Assembly: GCA_900318345.1 (NCBI GenBank)
Contig: ONKD01000007.1
Location: 1 to 64,000 of the forward strand
Direction of reading: 5' to 3'
DNA: 64,000 nucleotides
Source: an uncultured Prevotellaceae bacterium
GTDB taxonomy: Bacteria > Bacteroidota > Bacteroidia > Bacteroidales > Muribaculaceae
Position 1 is the stretch's first letter. The number at the start of each line of letters is the position of its first letter. Under the pieces are notes generated by a model. It ran no database searches, was not told the DNA's origin, and saw only the letters and a list, made by a program, of their open reading frames with translations. Shown here piece after piece: positions 52,684 through 61,540 of this stretch. Position numbers and translations under genes: made by a program.

Positions 52684-52950
52684 GGTCGCCGCAGGCGACC
52701 GGGTTGACGGGTCATCTTTATCCCCCTGTGAATCAATCTCACTCGCTGCGCTCGTTAACTTGATTTACAGGGGGTTACTCAAATGGTCGCCCTTCGGGCG
52801 CCTGCCTGCTGCCTGAATGGTGTTGACGCCCGTGAGGGCGGCTCGTTGAGTAACCCCCCGAGGTGACCGAATGAACGAGCGTAGCGAGAGAATCGGTCAG
52901 CACGGGGGGAAGAAAACCTAACGAAAATGTCGCCTGCGGCGACCCTGCCC
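52684..52950. repeat. Nested palindrome (BIME-like, about 270 bp)
   Basis: Outer hairpins GTCGCC-GCA-GGCGAC (near 52685) and GTCGCC-TGC-GGCGAC (near 52930). Within, CCCCCTGTGAATCAA (52722) pairs with TTGATTTACAGGGGG (52760). An inverted, diverged copy lies to its right, reaching the CACGGGGGG end near 52910. In the centre are GCCC-TTC-GGGC and CGCCC-GTGA-GGGCG hairpins. No credible ORF. The remaining spacer 52547-52683 and 52951-53104 shows no gene. Confidence 0.7.
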
Positions 52951-53104
52951 ATCTCAATAAACCAATGAAAGCAGCGCAATCAGCGTTTAAATTATAATAA
53001 AAGTTTGTCCTTCTTGTCTTTCTTGTCTTCTAACCCCCTGGGATTTTTTAATGCGAATTAAACTAATTGCCACGATTCATTTTTACACGAAAAATCGGGT
53101 AAAA

Positions 53105-53136
53105 TTTGCTTTATTTAAGAGAATAAGATATATTTG
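53105..53136 (+). promoter_or_regulatory. Canonical promoter of the 53251 gene
   Basis: TTTG (53105-53108), 20 bp, TATATTTG (53129-53136). Confidence 0.75.
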
Positions 53137-53250
53137 CAGGTTGAAATCGTAAATCTCAATGATTTCTATGGCAATGATGTGGGCCACACTGGTAACCGAC
53201 ATTTGCTAGATGTGGGCTCATCATGGTTGAAAAACAGGTTTATTTGGCCA

Positions 53251-54534
53251 ATGAGTATAAAGAGACAAATACTATTGTGTGCGCTGGCTTGTATTTTCCT
53301 GGCGACTCCGGCCCAGGATCAGGCCAATAACTATGAATGGTATCTTGACGAAGTGGTGGGCGATGTGTTTGTGCATCGCAATGACTTTGAGTACTACTAT
53401 GTCCCCAGTGCTGCCGACATGGAGCAGCAACGGCTCAAGGGTGAGGTGTCCTATTTCCTGAACACGCCCCCGGGTTTCAGCATCAAGAAGGCTAAAGAGA
53501 CAATCGACCACCTGATGGCGAGCTATGACGACATCCAGGCCGTGGGCGGCTGGCACGAAACCACTAACAACCACTGGAAAGAGTTCCGTCACGAGAAGAA
53601 CAAATTCCGCTTCTCGGTGGGCCGCAAGGCTGTGGACGAGGGCGTATATTATGTGAGCGTCACCGAGACGGCCAATTTCTACAAATCGCTGGGCAAGAAA
53701 GGGAAAGCCCAGGAAGAGGAGGTCGATGAGGAGGCCCCTGACACCAGCAAGCCCGTGAAGCGCAACAGCAGCCGCCTGCGCAAGGAGATCTCAATGGAAG
53801 AAGCGGCCAAGCATCCCATCGGGGTAAGTCCGCTGGAGGATGAGGAGGAAGTTGAGGAGGACGATCAGCCCGCCATCGAGAAGAAGCGCGAGACCCGCCG
53901 CGAGATGCACCAGCGCAAGCAGGAACAAAAGCGACAAGAACGGGCAGCAAAAAAACTCGAGCAAGAACAAAAACGAGCCGAGGAGCAAAAGCTGAAAGAG
54001 GCCGAGAAACTGCGCAAAGCCGAGGAAAAGAAGAAAAAACAAGAAGAGGAGCGACTCAAGAAAGAGGAGGAGCGACTGCAGCGCGAGCAGGCCAAAGCCG
54101 AGCAGGAGCAAGCGCGCCTCGACAAACTCAACGAACTCAAAATAAAGCAGGAAAAAGAAAAGAAAGCCGCTCGAGCCGCCGAGAGCCGTTTCCACTATCA
54201 GGACATCGCCCTGTGGCTGAGCGAGAAATATGACTTCACCCAGACCGTCGACAACGGCACCGGCACGACCATGTTCTCGACAGCGGTCAAAGACGTGGAC
54301 ATGGCGAAACTCGCCATCAAGAACGCCCTCAAGGGCAGCAACGCCCGCATGGGCATGCCCTGGCGCCTGAACAGTAACACCCAAATGGTGGAAACCGGCT
54401 ACACGGTCGACGACCACGTGCTGGTGTTCGCCATCGGCAAGAACGACGACGGCAACATCACCGTCACGATTGTCGAGGTGAGCGATGAGCAGTTTGAACA
54501 ATTCAAGCAGAGCCAAATATATAACAACAAATAG
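53251..54534 (+). CDS. Secreted protein with charged coiled coil
   Basis: 427 residues from the ATG at 53251 (MSIKRQILLCALACIFLATPA). An N-terminal domain (about 25-150) has aromatic-rich segments (YEWYLDEVVGDVFVHRNDFEYYY). A linker follows, then a Lys/Glu/Gln/Arg-rich helix from about 210 to 310 (for example QRERAAKKLEQEQKRAEEQ-like heptads), and a C-terminal domain (FHYQDIALWLSEKYDFTQ). A long single alpha-helix or coiled coil is expected in the middle. I do not recognise the family. The GH13 gene follows after 32 bp and could be co-transcribed. Confidence 0.8.
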   Translation: MSIKRQILLCALACIFLATPAQDQANNYEWYLDEVVGDVFVHRNDFEYYYVPSAADMEQQRLKGEVSYFLNTPPGFSIKKAKETIDHLMASYDDIQAVGGWHETTNNHWKEFRHEKNKFRFSVGRKAVDEGVYYVSVTETANFYKSLGKKGKAQEEEVDEEAPDTSKPVKRNSSRLRKEISMEEAAKHPIGVSPLEDEEEVEEDDQPAIEKKRETRREMHQRKQEQKRQERAAKKLEQEQKRAEEQKLKEAEKLRKAEEKKKKQEEERLKKEEERLQREQAKAEQEQARLDKLNELKIKQEKEKKAARAAESRFHYQDIALWLSEKYDFTQTVDNGTGTTMFSTAVKDVDMAKLAIKNALKGSNARMGMPWRLNSNTQMVETGYTVDDHVLVFAIGKNDDGNITVTIVEVSDEQFEQFKQSQIYNNK

Positions 54535-54566
54535 AAATAAACTCTAAACCAAAAAAATAGAATAAG

Positions 54567-55928
54567 ATGAAACAGTTTTTATTAACGTTATTGCTGACAC
54601 TGGTTGTCGCAACAGGCTTCATGGGATGCAAGCCCGGCTCAAGCCATAACGCCATTCCGGTAAGCAACAGCTTCGTTTTACCCGAGGTCGCCGATGTGGT
54701 CATGTACCAGGTCAATCCGCGTGTATTCGCTCCCAGCAACTCGCTCCAGGCTGTGCTGGCGCGCCTGGACTCCATCCAGGACTTGGGCGTCAACGTGCTG
54801 TGGATCATGCCAATCTACCCTATAGGTGTGGAAAAGACCAAGAACTCGCCCTACTCGGTGAGGGACTACAAGGCTGTGGCCCCCGAGTTTGGCACGGTCG
54901 ATGACCTGCGCGCCCTTGTCGAGTCGTGCCACGAGCGCGGCATGGGTGTCATCCTCGATTGGGTGGCCAATCACACGGCTTGGGACAACGCGTGGCTCGC
55001 CCAGCACCCCGACTGGTACACCAAGGACTCAACGGGCAATATCATCTTCCCGCCGGGAACCGACTGGACCGACGTGGCCGACTTGAACTATGACAACAAG
55101 GACATGCGCGCAGCCATGATCGACGCGATGAGTTTCTGGGTTGACAGCGTGGGCATTGACGGTTTCCGCTGTGACGTGGCCGATGCCGTGCCTGTTGACT
55201 TCTGGACCCAAGCCATCACTACCCTGCGCAACTCGGCCAAGCCCCGTCGCCTGCTCATGCTCGCCGAGGGCTCCAACCCCGAGAATTTCTCGGCCGGATT
55301 TGACATGAACTACGCTTGGGATTTCATGGTAGCCATCGCCGATGTGATGACTGGCAACGCCAAGGTGAACAAGCTCATCCAGGTAGATCAGAACGAGTAT
55401 AAGGACTTGGAACGGGGCAAATTCAAGCTGCGCTTCACCACCAACCACGACGAGGCCAACAAGGAAAGCCCCATCAAGCACTATGGCGGCGAGCGCGCTT
55501 CGATGGCAGCATTTGTCGCAACAACCATGCTGCATGGCGGCATGCTCATCTATGGATCACAGGAGGTAGGCTACCCCGAGGCCATCAATTTCTTCCACTA
55601 TGTCCCCGTGAACTGGAACGCCAACCCCAAGCTGCGCGAGGAGTACAAGCAGCTCATCACCGTCTATAACGAGCATCCCGCCCTGCGTTCGAGCGGAACA
55701 ATACGCGCCTTTGACGACGACGAGAACAACATCCTGTGCATCGAGCGCGTGCTCAACAACGACAATGTGCTGGTGCTGGTCAACGTGCGCGACAAGGAGC
55801 AAAACATCGAGGTTCCCAAGATGTGGGCCGACAGACCGGCCACCGACCTGATGACGGGCAATGAGATCAACCTGGGCGCCAAAATCACCATGCGACCCTA
55901 TCAATACTTGTTGCTATCCAACAAGTAG
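54567..55928 (+). CDS. GH13 alpha-amylase family lipoprotein
   Basis: 453 residues with lipoprotein signal ending GFMGCKPGSS. Conserved GH13 regions: DWVANHTAWDN, GIDGFRCDVADAV (catalytic Asp), LMLAEGSNPE (general acid Glu) and FTTNHDEAN (transition-state Asp). Surface-exposed or periplasmic enzyme acting on starch-like alpha-glucans. A canonical hairpin terminator follows. No SusC/SusD pair lies next to it. Confidence 0.93.
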   Translation: MKQFLLTLLLTLVVATGFMGCKPGSSHNAIPVSNSFVLPEVADVVMYQVNPRVFAPSNSLQAVLARLDSIQDLGVNVLWIMPIYPIGVEKTKNSPYSVRDYKAVAPEFGTVDDLRALVESCHERGMGVILDWVANHTAWDNAWLAQHPDWYTKDSTGNIIFPPGTDWTDVADLNYDNKDMRAAMIDAMSFWVDSVGIDGFRCDVADAVPVDFWTQAITTLRNSAKPRRLLMLAEGSNPENFSAGFDMNYAWDFMVAIADVMTGNAKVNKLIQVDQNEYKDLERGKFKLRFTTNHDEANKESPIKHYGGERASMAAFVATTMLHGGMLIYGSQEVGYPEAINFFHYVPVNWNANPKLREEYKQLITVYNEHPALRSSGTIRAFDDDENNILCIERVLNNDNVLVLVNVRDKEQNIEVPKMWADRPATDLMTGNEINLGAKITMRPYQYLLLSNK

Positions 55929-55949
55929 TCAACCGTATAACGACACTTG

Positions 55950-55992
55950 CAGGTGTGCTGGAGACAACTTCTGGCACACCTGTGTTTTCTTA
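55950..55992 (+). terminator. Terminator of the GH13 gene
   Basis: CAGGTGTGC (55950-55958) and GCACACCTG (55974-55982) form a 9-bp stem, followed by TGTTTTCTTA. Confidence 0.75.
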
Positions 55993-56336
55993 GGGGGGGC
56001 ATTCCTTGACCATTCAGCCGTTTGGACCCCGCGCAAAGGCAAAGACGCTAAGTTTTTAATTTATTGATGTTTGTGGCAATACAAAATGTGCAATTGTTAC
56101 TTTGTTACTGCATCGATTGATGATGGCATAACGGCACATCTCATCTTCCTGAGTCCATTTAATTGAATATTAACAACTTAGCGACTTGGTGACTTAGCGT
56201 GAGGCATTTCAGATGGCGTTTCGCTAAATGGTAACGAGCAGCAACAGCATCCCTTAAAAATGTCCATAAATGTTAAATAATGCTAACGTAATGCTTTTTC
56301 TTGCTCAAAAATTATGTTATATAACATGTTTTGCTG

Positions 56337-56510
56337 TACCTTTGCACCCGGTTTTTCATCAAGACCTAAAATTGGTGCCGGGAGGCACGGGGTTTTAAGG
56401 TTAATTACATAGGTTAAGATTTAGTTTTAAGGTTTATGTTAATGGTATTAGAGGTTAATTAGATTTTTTTCATGGATCCGCGGCGAGAGTCGGGGATTTT
56501 TTTTGCCCCA
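56337..56510 (+). ncRNA. Candidate small RNA
   Basis: A -7 box TACCTTTG (56337-56344) is followed by about 150 nt with a GTGCC-GGGA-GGCAC hairpin (56375-56388), repeated GGTTAA/TTAAGG sequences, and a T8 run at 56500-56507. There is no coding frame of interest. The -33 element is not clear. The rest of the 1.08-kb spacer 55993-57004 holds CTTAGCG-type repeats (56040-56060, 56180-56205, 56600-56640) and a palindrome at 56781, and no gene that I can support. Confidence 0.4.
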
Positions 56511-56780
56511 TTCTCCCGCCAAGAACAACCAGCCCCTCCCGCCTCATTCACTAGCAGCGCCACAATCACCTATACCCACCCACAACTACATGCAACCATT
56601 CAGCCGTTTTGCCCCACGCCAAGGCGCGAAGTCGCTAAGCGAGATTTTTTGTGGCTTTCCCAGAACAATAATGAGTTCAGATTATTCAGTTGCTGATTAA
56701 AAAGCAGCGCTGTAAACATAAAAAAGTTGTTTTTTTATTGTTTCAATGTTGTTATAGTTGTTTGAAAAAGAATGAGCGTC

Positions 56781-56801
56781 AGCCAATTAGTCTAATTGGC
56801 T
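56781..56801. repeat. Perfect 21-bp palindrome
   Basis: AGCCAATTAG arms around a single T. It overlaps a second palindrome, GCTTCG-C-CGAAGC (about 56800-56812). No gene depends on it visibly. Confidence 0.55.
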
Positions 56802-56922
56802 TCGCCGAAGCTAAAGATTCGTGAAATTCGCTGACAGTTAAGAGTGCGCGGATGCCTAACAGAAAACTCAGATCAATCAGTTGTTCCTTATAGTAGTCGG
56901 CGATGGTGCGGGCCACGGCATT

Positions 56923-56971
56923 AAGCAAAAAAATGCTGGAAGGTTCGGGGATGGTGCCGAACACTTCCAGC
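56923..56971 (-). terminator. Strong terminator of the barrel-protein gene
   Basis: Minus strand: GCTGGAAG, TTCGG ... CCGAA and CTTCCAGC form a long stem (56935-56971), followed directly by CATTTTTTTGC. Clear rho-independent terminator, 34 bp after the stop codon. Confidence 0.85.
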
Positions 56972-57004
56972 GGCGAAGTATTTAATAATTATGGGGGTTA
57001 ATGC

Positions 57005-57664
57005 TTAGAAGAGGTAGGTGGCGCTGATGGTCCAGCAATTATCCTTGCTGCCCGACTTGGTGGCGTCCTCATTGACCATCTCCACCGACTTGGTGAGGCC
57101 GATACCATAGGAGGCCGACACGCGCAGGTGACGGAACAGTTCCACGCCGGCACCCAGATCCCAAGAGATGCTGGTCTTGCTGTTATCCATGTTGCTGGCC
57201 TCGTCCTGCTTGAAGAGCAGTGAGAAGTTGGGGCCGGTGAAGGCGTAGGGGACTAACAGCTTGGCTGCGCCAGGAACCTCGAGACGATAGCTCACGTGAA
57301 CGGGCAGGTCAATGTAATGGCGCTTATAGACCTGATCGCCGTCGGCGAGGCAACTGTTGCGATGAGAATACATGGCACCAAGTTCTACACCGAGTCCGCT
57401 GACGGGCACATTGAAGTCGAGGACAAGGCCACCGGTGTAGCCCATGCGGTTGTCACGGTTGGCCACGTCGCGGTCAAAACGCATCTCACTAACGGTGAGA
57501 CCGGCCTTGAATCCCAGGCGCACCTGAGCCGCTGCGGGCATGGCTGCCGCGAGCAGAATCACGGCCACTAGAATACGGAACATAGAACGTCCCATTACAC
57601 ACTGTTGATTACTCTTGTTGTTCTCGTTCTGGGCCTGGCCCATGTTAGTAGTTTTGTAGTTCAT
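57005..57664 (-). CDS. Outer-membrane beta-barrel (porin-family) protein
   Basis: 219 residues; the N-terminus MNYKTTNMGQAQNENNK... precedes a signal peptide from about residue 25 (MFRILVAVILLAAAMPAAAQ). MGRSMFR or the internal Met at residue 28 are alternative starts. The mature part is an OmpX/OmpA-like eight-stranded barrel (RLGFKAGLTVSEMRF, YTGGLVLDFNVPVSG, VSASYGIGLTKSVEM), ending in Phe. Monocistronic with a good promoter and a strong terminator. Confidence 0.88.
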   Translation of the reverse strand: MNYKTTNMGQAQNENNKSNQQCVMGRSMFRILVAVILLAAAMPAAAQVRLGFKAGLTVSEMRFDRDVANRDNRMGYTGGLVLDFNVPVSGLGVELGAMYSHRNSCLADGDQVYKRHYIDLPVHVSYRLEVPGAAKLLVPYAFTGPNFSLLFKQDEASNMDNSKTSISWDLGAGVELFRHLRVSASYGIGLTKSVEMVNEDATKSGSKDNCWTISATYLF

Positions 57665-57704
57665 AACTTTTGGATTTTTTGAGTTTTTAATTATTTTGTT
57701 GATG

Positions 57705-57737
57705 CAAAGTTATGACGGAAAAAACGCTCATTCCAAA
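57705..57737 (-). promoter_or_regulatory. Promoter of the barrel-protein gene
   Basis: Minus strand: TTTG (57734-57737), 21 bp, TAACTTTG (57705-57712). The spacer 57738-57997 holds no gene that I can support; the frame at 57742-57993 looks like chance. Confidence 0.7.
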
Positions 57738-57997
57738 CGTTTTAAACCATATTGGATGAAAGGCTGGGATTAATGTATGAAATGATTTCAAGGCATGAAA
57801 AAGAGGCATTTTTCATGCTCTCTGAGGGTCTGATTTTTGGCTTTTCGGCACTTGATTTCCGACGGGCATTGCCCTCAGTCAACAAACGCCTTTTATTATT
57901 AATAATGTAGTTAAGCTGCAACAGGGATGGCAAGGGCGCTGCCGTGCATAACCTTTTGAAGGAGTGAACAACATGAGAAAAATGTTGGCTCACTTTC

Positions 57998-58028
57998 TTT
58001 GTTGTGCGACCAAGTGTTTGTATATTTG
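57998..58028 (+). promoter_or_regulatory. Canonical promoter of the esterase gene
   Basis: TTTG (57998-58001), 19 bp, TATATTTG (58021-58028), 18 bp before the start codon. Confidence 0.75.
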
Positions 58029-58046
58029 CAAAAAAGTTTTTCGTCT

Positions 58047-59186
58047 ATGAAACAGATTCTATTTATGTTAGCCATCATGTGCGCGATGGCAATGAATGCT
58101 CAGCAAGATTTCTTTGCACCTCCTGCCAACTCACCCGTTATCGGTAAGGATGGATCAGTCACTTTCAAGGTCAAGGCCCCTGGGGCCGACACGGTGCGCC
58201 TAATCATCGACACGCGCCTCGACACGCTCATGCAGCGCCAGGGCGATGGCACGTGGCAACTGAGGCTGCGTGACCTGGAACCCGACCTGTACATGTACCA
58301 CTACATCATCGACGGCATGAAGGTGCTTGACAATGAGAATGCCCACGTGCTGCGCGATGTCAAGAACGTGATGAACACGTTTGTGCTCGACCCCAACGGC
58401 GACTGCCCCATGGCGGTGCATGACGTGCCTCACGGCGATGTGCAAGCGGTTTGGTATGACTCCCCCAACCTGGGCGCCAAGCGCCGCATGATGATTTATC
58501 TGCCTCCCGGCTATGAGCAGAGCCACCAACGCTATCCCGTGTTCTACCTGCTACACGGCTCGGGCGGCGATGAGACAGTGTGGCTGGAACAAGGCCGCGC
58601 GGCCCAAGTGCTCGACAACCTCATCGCCAGCGGTGCAGCCACCCCCATGATTGTGGTCATGCCCAACGGCAATGTTGACGAGAAAGCCGCTCCCGGCATG
58701 GGTCCCGAGGGCAACGTGCAGCCCACCTTTGCCCACAAGAACTGGATGGACGGCACATTTGAACAGAGTTTCAACGACATCATGACATGGGTGGACAATA
58801 ACTACCGCACCCGAGCCAATAAGCGCTACCGCGCCATTGCAGGCCTGTCGATGGGCGGGTACCACTCGCTGTACATCAGCGCCAACCAGCCCGACGACTT
58901 TGCCTATGTGGGATTGTTCTCGGCCGCCATCAACCGCATGGACCAGGGCAAGAGCACAATCTATAATGACCTGGAGGCCAAACTGGTCACCCAGTTCAAG
59001 CAACGGCCCAAGCTGTACTGGATAGGCATTGGCAAGGACGATTTCCTGTACAAGGACAACGTCAAGTTCAGGGAACTGCTGGACAAGAACCGCCTGCGTT
59101 ACACCTACCACGAGTCCACTGCGGGCCACGAGTGGGCCAATTGGCGCGACTACCTGGTCATCTTCACCCAATCGCTGTTTAAATGA
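58047..59186 (+). CDS. CE1-like esterase with N-terminal E-set/CBM48-type domain
   Basis: 379 residues from the ATG at 58047 (MKQILFMLAIMCAMAMNAQQ, a signal peptide). An early-set domain (about 25-125) precedes an alpha/beta-hydrolase with MIYLPPGYEQ, the oxyanion region FYLLHGSGGDETVW, the nucleophile elbow AGLSMGGYHS and the catalytic His in TAGHEWANW. This architecture is that of feruloyl- and acetyl-xylan esterases in Bacteroidetes xylan loci. The palindrome AAGCCTAGGCTT abuts the stop codon. Confidence 0.9.
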   Translation: MKQILFMLAIMCAMAMNAQQDFFAPPANSPVIGKDGSVTFKVKAPGADTVRLIIDTRLDTLMQRQGDGTWQLRLRDLEPDLYMYHYIIDGMKVLDNENAHVLRDVKNVMNTFVLDPNGDCPMAVHDVPHGDVQAVWYDSPNLGAKRRMMIYLPPGYEQSHQRYPVFYLLHGSGGDETVWLEQGRAAQVLDNLIASGAATPMIVVMPNGNVDEKAAPGMGPEGNVQPTFAHKNWMDGTFEQSFNDIMTWVDNNYRTRANKRYRAIAGLSMGGYHSLYISANQPDDFAYVGLFSAAINRMDQGKSTIYNDLEAKLVTQFKQRPKLYWIGIGKDDFLYKDNVKFRELLDKNRLRYTYHESTAGHEWANWRDYLVIFTQSLFK

Positions 59187-59248
59187 AGCCTAGGCTTTAG
59201 CAGGCATCCGCCTTTCTCACCTAGAGCCTAAAACCTAGAGCCTGAAAT
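59186..59248 (+). repeat. AAGCCTAGGCTT palindrome and CCTAGAGCC tract
   Basis: A 12-bp perfect palindrome begins at the last base of the esterase stop codon. CACCTAGAGCCTAAAACC-type repeats follow up to the next gene. Same architecture as after moxR, batA and batE. Confidence 0.55.
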
Positions 59249-59716
59249 ATGCTAGACACCCTCATCCAGTTCTTTGCCCAATGGGGTTACCTGGGCCTGT
59301 TCCTGGGGTCGTTCCTCGCCGGCAGCATCGTCCCGTTCAGCAGCGAGGCGCTGGTTGTTGCGTGTGTGGGTGCGCTGCACATGAATCCCGTCACCAGCCT
59401 GTTTGTCGCGCTGGCGGGCAACGTGAGCGGCGGCATGACGTGTTACTACATCGGTCACTTGGGGAAAATCGAGTGGATCGAGAAATATGCCCGTGTGAGC
59501 GAGGAAAAACTCAACCGCGCGCTCCACTTCATGAAGAACCGTGGCGCGTGGATGGGCTTCTTCGCCTTCATTCCCATGCTGGGTACCGCCATTAGCGTAG
59601 CCTTGGGCTACGTGCGATCCAATGTGTGGATTGTGCTCATCACGATGACTATCGGCAAGCTGTTGCGCTATGCCGCCATCATCTGGGGCTCCCTCAAACT
59701 CATCGACTTGTTCTGA
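59249..59716 (+). CDS. DedA/YqaA-type small membrane protein
   Basis: 155 residues with the VTT-type fold of the YqaA/DedA group: LGLFLGSFLAGSIVPFSSEALV, then the conserved GNVSGGMTCYYIGHLG and a C-terminal helix. Members act in lipid scrambling or membrane homeostasis; the specific role here is unknown. Confidence 0.9.
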   Translation: MLDTLIQFFAQWGYLGLFLGSFLAGSIVPFSSEALVVACVGALHMNPVTSLFVALAGNVSGGMTCYYIGHLGKIEWIEKYARVSEEKLNRALHFMKNRGAWMGFFAFIPMLGTAISVALGYVRSNVWIVLITMTIGKLLRYAAIIWGSLKLIDLF

Positions 59717-59735
59717 CCATTGTTCATTGACAATC

Positions 59736-60779
59736 ATGGAATCTGATCATCAAATATTAGATAATAACGGCGACTATCTGAACTTTCGTGACGATATCAT
59801 GCGGCGCATTCGCAGTGCGCAGTATGATGCCATGCGAACGGTCAACAAAGAAATGATTTCCCTTTATTGGGATATTGGCCGACAAATCACCGAACGCCAA
59901 AAAGAACAAGGATGGGGAAAGTCTGTAGTGGAAAACCTCTCAAAAGATATCCAAAAGGAATTCCCTGGGATTCAAGGTTTCGGTGTGAGGAATATTTGGA
60001 ACATGGCACGTTTCTACTCTGAGTATCAATCCAATGTAATTCTGCATCCATTGGTTGCAGAAATTAGCTGGTCCAAGCATGTTTGCATTATGGAAAGGTG
60101 CAAAGAGACTCAAGAACGCCGTTTTTACATTCTTGCCACCAAGCGTTTTGGGTGGACTAAAAACGTGCTTCTTCATCAGATTGAAGCCAAGGCATTCGAG
60201 AACTATCTGCTTGGTCAAAGCAATTATGACCAAACATTACCAGAGTCCATTAAACAACAAGCTGTATTAGCTTTGCGCGACGATTACTCGCTGTCCTTTC
60301 TGGACATAGCCGGTGAACATTCCGAACATGACTTGGAAACAGCAATTGTGCGCAATATTCGTGCATTCTTGATGGAATTTGGGCATGATTTTTCTTTCGT
60401 TGGCAATCAATATCGTCTTGAAGTTGGTGGACAAGAGTATTTTATTGACCTGCTGCTCTATAGCAGACGAATGCAGGCAATGGTGGCCATAGAATTAAAA
60501 GTGGGCGACTTCAAACCCGAGTACAAGGGCAAAATGGAATTCTACCTGAATGTACTTGACGAGACTGTGAAGTTACCACATGAGAACCCTTCAATCGGCA
60601 TTATCATCTGCAAGTCAAAAAACCGCACGATTGTTGAATACGCGCTACGACATGCATCGTCGCCCATCGGCGTGGCCACTTACAGCATTTCTAGCGAATT
60701 ACCCGAATATTACAAGGAAATGTTGCCAGCAAGCCAAGACATCGCCACCAAGGTCGATCATCTTCTCAACCAAGGATAA
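59736..60779 (+). CDS. DUF1016 / PDDEXK nuclease-family protein (YhcG-like)
   Basis: 347 residues from the ATG at 59736. The N-terminal DUF1016 region (LYWDIGRQITERQKEQGWGKSVVENL) is followed by the PD-(D/E)xK-like C-terminal nuclease domain (YFIDLLLYSRRMQAMVAIELKVGDFKPEYKGK; D...ELK core). Family members are seen near restriction-modification systems and as solitary genes; the function is unknown. It is AT-richer than its neighbours, suggesting transfer. It stands alone in this otherwise metabolic region. Confidence 0.9.
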   Translation: MESDHQILDNNGDYLNFRDDIMRRIRSAQYDAMRTVNKEMISLYWDIGRQITERQKEQGWGKSVVENLSKDIQKEFPGIQGFGVRNIWNMARFYSEYQSNVILHPLVAEISWSKHVCIMERCKETQERRFYILATKRFGWTKNVLLHQIEAKAFENYLLGQSNYDQTLPESIKQQAVLALRDDYSLSFLDIAGEHSEHDLETAIVRNIRAFLMEFGHDFSFVGNQYRLEVGGQEYFIDLLLYSRRMQAMVAIELKVGDFKPEYKGKMEFYLNVLDETVKLPHENPSIGIIICKSKNRTIVEYALRHASSPIGVATYSISSELPEYYKEMLPASQDIATKVDHLLNQG

Positions 60780-60806
60780 TAATATCAATTAAAAAAATCT
60801 TACACA

Positions 60807-61445
60807 ATGACACCTATTGAAATCCATAACGAATTGCTGGCTGGACGCATCATCAAGAATCTGGAGCGCCGCCATTTCAACGCTCACTATTGCGCCACAG
60901 CCGCCGAGGCCATCTCCCTCGTCAAGTCACTCATCCCCGAGGGCAGTAGCATTACCTGGGGAGGCTCGCAGACCATTCGAGAGATGGGACTGACCCATGA
61001 GCTCATCAACAGCGGCGACTACAAGGTCATCGACCGCGACAAGGCTGAGACCGACGAGCAAAAGCGCCAATGCTACCTCGACGCGATGGATGTGGACTAC
61101 TTCCTCACCAGTGCCAATGCCATCACCCAGGATGGCGTCATCGTCAACATCGACGGCCGTGGTAACCGCGTCGCCGCCATCACCTGGGGCCCTCACAACG
61201 TGATCCACGTGATCGGCATGAACAAGGTCGCTCCCACCATCGAGGCAGCCCTTACCCGCGCCCGCAACACTGCCGCGCCCATCAACACCGCCCGCTTGGG
61301 TTGCGACACGCCTTGCCGCCTAGACGGCGTGTGCCACAACTGCAATAGCCCGCAGTGCATCTGCAACTACGTCCACTTCACCCGCAACAGTTTCCCAGCC
61401 CATCGCCATACCGTTATCCTCGTGGGCGAGAGCTGGGGCTACTGA
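60807..61445 (+). CDS. LUD-domain protein (LutC/YkgG-like)
   Basis: 212 residues of the lactate-utilisation (DUF162) fold: SITWGGSQTIREMGL, FLTSANAITQDGVIVNIDGRG and VIHVIGMNKVAPT. The C-terminal cluster CDTPCRLDGVCHNCNSPQC could bind a metal or iron-sulfur centre, which is unusual for a stand-alone LUD protein. Cytoplasmic; lactate-pathway function is unproven without lutA and lutB nearby. Confidence 0.9.
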   Translation: MTPIEIHNELLAGRIIKNLERRHFNAHYCATAAEAISLVKSLIPEGSSITWGGSQTIREMGLTHELINSGDYKVIDRDKAETDEQKRQCYLDAMDVDYFLTSANAITQDGVIVNIDGRGNRVAAITWGPHNVIHVIGMNKVAPTIEAALTRARNTAAPINTARLGCDTPCRLDGVCHNCNSPQCICNYVHFTRNSFPAHRHTVILVGESWGY

Positions 61446-61540
61446 TAAACGAGAAAACATCAAGCACAACTTAAAAAATTAGATAGATTCAACAACACAT
61501 GATGTTGTAATTGTTGTTTTAGTTGTCTTTAAACCAAGCA

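Noticed and set aside
56472..56696. 74-codon plus-strand ORF in the large spacer
   Set aside because: Proline/Thr-rich from repeat sequence (CTTAGCG-type) with no signature.
56779..56964. 61-codon minus-strand ORF at 56.8 kb
   Set aside because: Covers the strong terminator of the barrel-protein gene, so it is not an independent gene.
57742..57993. 83-codon minus-strand ORF in the divergent spacer
   Set aside because: Composition is not typical, no promoter or homology is visible, and it crosses the region between two verified promoters.
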